Assembly (NCBI RefSeq): GCF_022761035.1
Contig: NZ_JAKWJP010000004.1
Span: 1-64,000, forward strand
Length of the DNA: 64,000 nucleotides
DNA from: Microbacterium sp. SS28
Lineage (GTDB): Bacteria; Actinomycetota; Actinomycetes; Actinomycetales; Microbacteriaceae
Direction of reading: 5' to 3'
Shown: positions 63,563 through 64,000 of the stretch, in pieces
How the letters are laid out: every line of letters starts with the position of its first letter
Position numbering within the stretch: the stretch's first letter is position 1
The notes under the pieces: model-generated
The model's database searches: none
What the model was told of the DNA's origin: nothing
What the model saw: only the letters and a program-made list of their open reading frames with translations
Translations under genes and position numbers: made by a program

Positions 63563-64000
63563 CTAGAGGTTGTCGAGGGCGCCCGTGCGGCGCACGAGAC
63601 CCAGGTAGCCGAAGATGATGACGATCGGGATGAGTGCGATCGCCGCCGCGAGCGGCAGGTTGTTCGCGGCTCCGACGTTCGTGTAGACGAGGTTGCCGAG
63701 CATCTGCGTCGTGCCGCCGACGATGTTGACCGTGATGTAGTCGCCGAGCGTCAGCGAGAAGGCGAAGATCGTTCCCGCGATGATCGCCGGCATCGCGAGG
63801 GGCAGGACGACGTGCCGGATGGTGCGCCAGCTCTTTCCGCCGAGATCTGCGGATGCCTCGAGCAGCGAGTCGGGCACGCGCTCAAGCCCCGCGTAGATGG
63901 GCAGGATCACGTACGGCAGCCACAGGTACGACAGTGTGATGACAGTCGCGGTGATGCCGTAGCCCGGCGTGTGCAGGCCGAGAGGCGCGAGCAGCCACTC
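63563..64000 (-). CDS. polyamine-type ABC transporter permease (PotB-like), 5' part beyond window
   Basis: The last ~145 codons are present. The visible part has WLLAPLGLHTPGYGITATVI, the EAA loop SLLEASADLGGKSWRTIRHVVLP and the two last membrane segments, ending LVRRTGALDNL. The frame is open to the edge. Partner of the downstream PotC-like permease. Substrate probably spermidine/putrescine, but other cationic amines are possible. Confidence 0.85.
   Translation of the reverse strand, partial: EWLLAPLGLHTPGYGITATVITLSYLWLPYVILPIYAGLERVPDSLLEASADLGGKSWRTIRHVVLPLAMPAIIAGTIFAFSLTLGDYITVNIVGGTTQMLGNLVYTNVGAANNLPLAAAIALIPIVIIFGYLGLVRRTGALDNL

Overview
The window is very GC-rich, with short intergenic gaps, many ATGA/GTGA/TGATG stop-start overlaps and frequent GTG starts. 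It carries an HspR/HAIR heat-shock circuit, F420- and deazaflavin-type oxidoreductases, an FprA-type ferredoxin reductase and a CysD/CysN/APS-reductase sulfur pathway. Together these point to an actinobacterium, most likely a member of the Microbacteriaceae such as Microbacterium. I see no tRNA, rRNA, CRISPR array or complete insertion sequence.

Layout. 1-755: tandem ~200-bp repeat block with no gene except a possible gene end at the left edge. 756-6.6 kb: UbiA-type prenyltransferase, small membrane protein, nitroreductase, N-domain-less ClpB, GlxA-type regulator. 6.6-9.0 kb: two glycosyltransferases. 9.0-19.8 kb: mainly membrane proteins (two AI-2E-family permeases, cardiolipin synthase, MscS channel, ClC-type channel, potassium channel), plus DUF2252 and MmcQ/YjbR proteins. 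19.9-23.3 kb: LPxTG surface adhesin with DUF5979-type repeats. 23.4-27.6 kb: dnaK-grpE-dnaJ-hspR. 27.6-34.0 kb: methyltransferase, acetyltransferase, KhtTU-like K+/H+ antiporter, flavin/F420 enzymes, MFS transporter. 34.0-42.7 kb: catabolic island (FadR-type regulator, enolase-superfamily enzyme, metallo-hydrolase, Gfo/Idh/MocA dehydrogenase, CaiB/BaiF CoA-transferase, and a convergent sugar-type ABC importer). 42.7-44.3 kb: two divergent His-rich winged-helix proteins. 44.4-44.6 kb: second repeat block related to the first. 44.7-45.4 kb: sirohydrochlorin chelatase. 45.5-51.2 kb: three tandem cell-wall-binding-repeat surface proteins. 51.4-62.6 kb: an 11-gene assimilatory sulfur operon. 62.7 kb to the end: two polyamine-type ABC permeases running off the window.

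Three circuits stand out. (1) clpB and dnaK have promoters in which an HspR-type inverted repeat starts at the last two bases of the -10 box, in the same register at both, and hspR is the last gene of the dnaK operon behind a strong intercistronic hairpin. (2) The divergent enolase/FadR promoter and the distant ABC-importer promoter carry related 17-bp palindromes, which ties enzymes and importer into one candidate regulon. (3) The sulfur operon joins activation (CysDN), reduction (CysH, Sir), siroheme synthesis (CobA), electron supply (FprA, ferredoxin), an SsuABC-like importer and a thioredoxin-reductase-like flavoprotein with a degenerate NADPH motif.

About fifteen genes have a -10-like hexamer 6-7 nt upstream of the start codon and usually no ribosome binding site, so leaderless transcription seems common here. 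I used this to choose several starts. All assignments come from reading the sequence; no database search was run.
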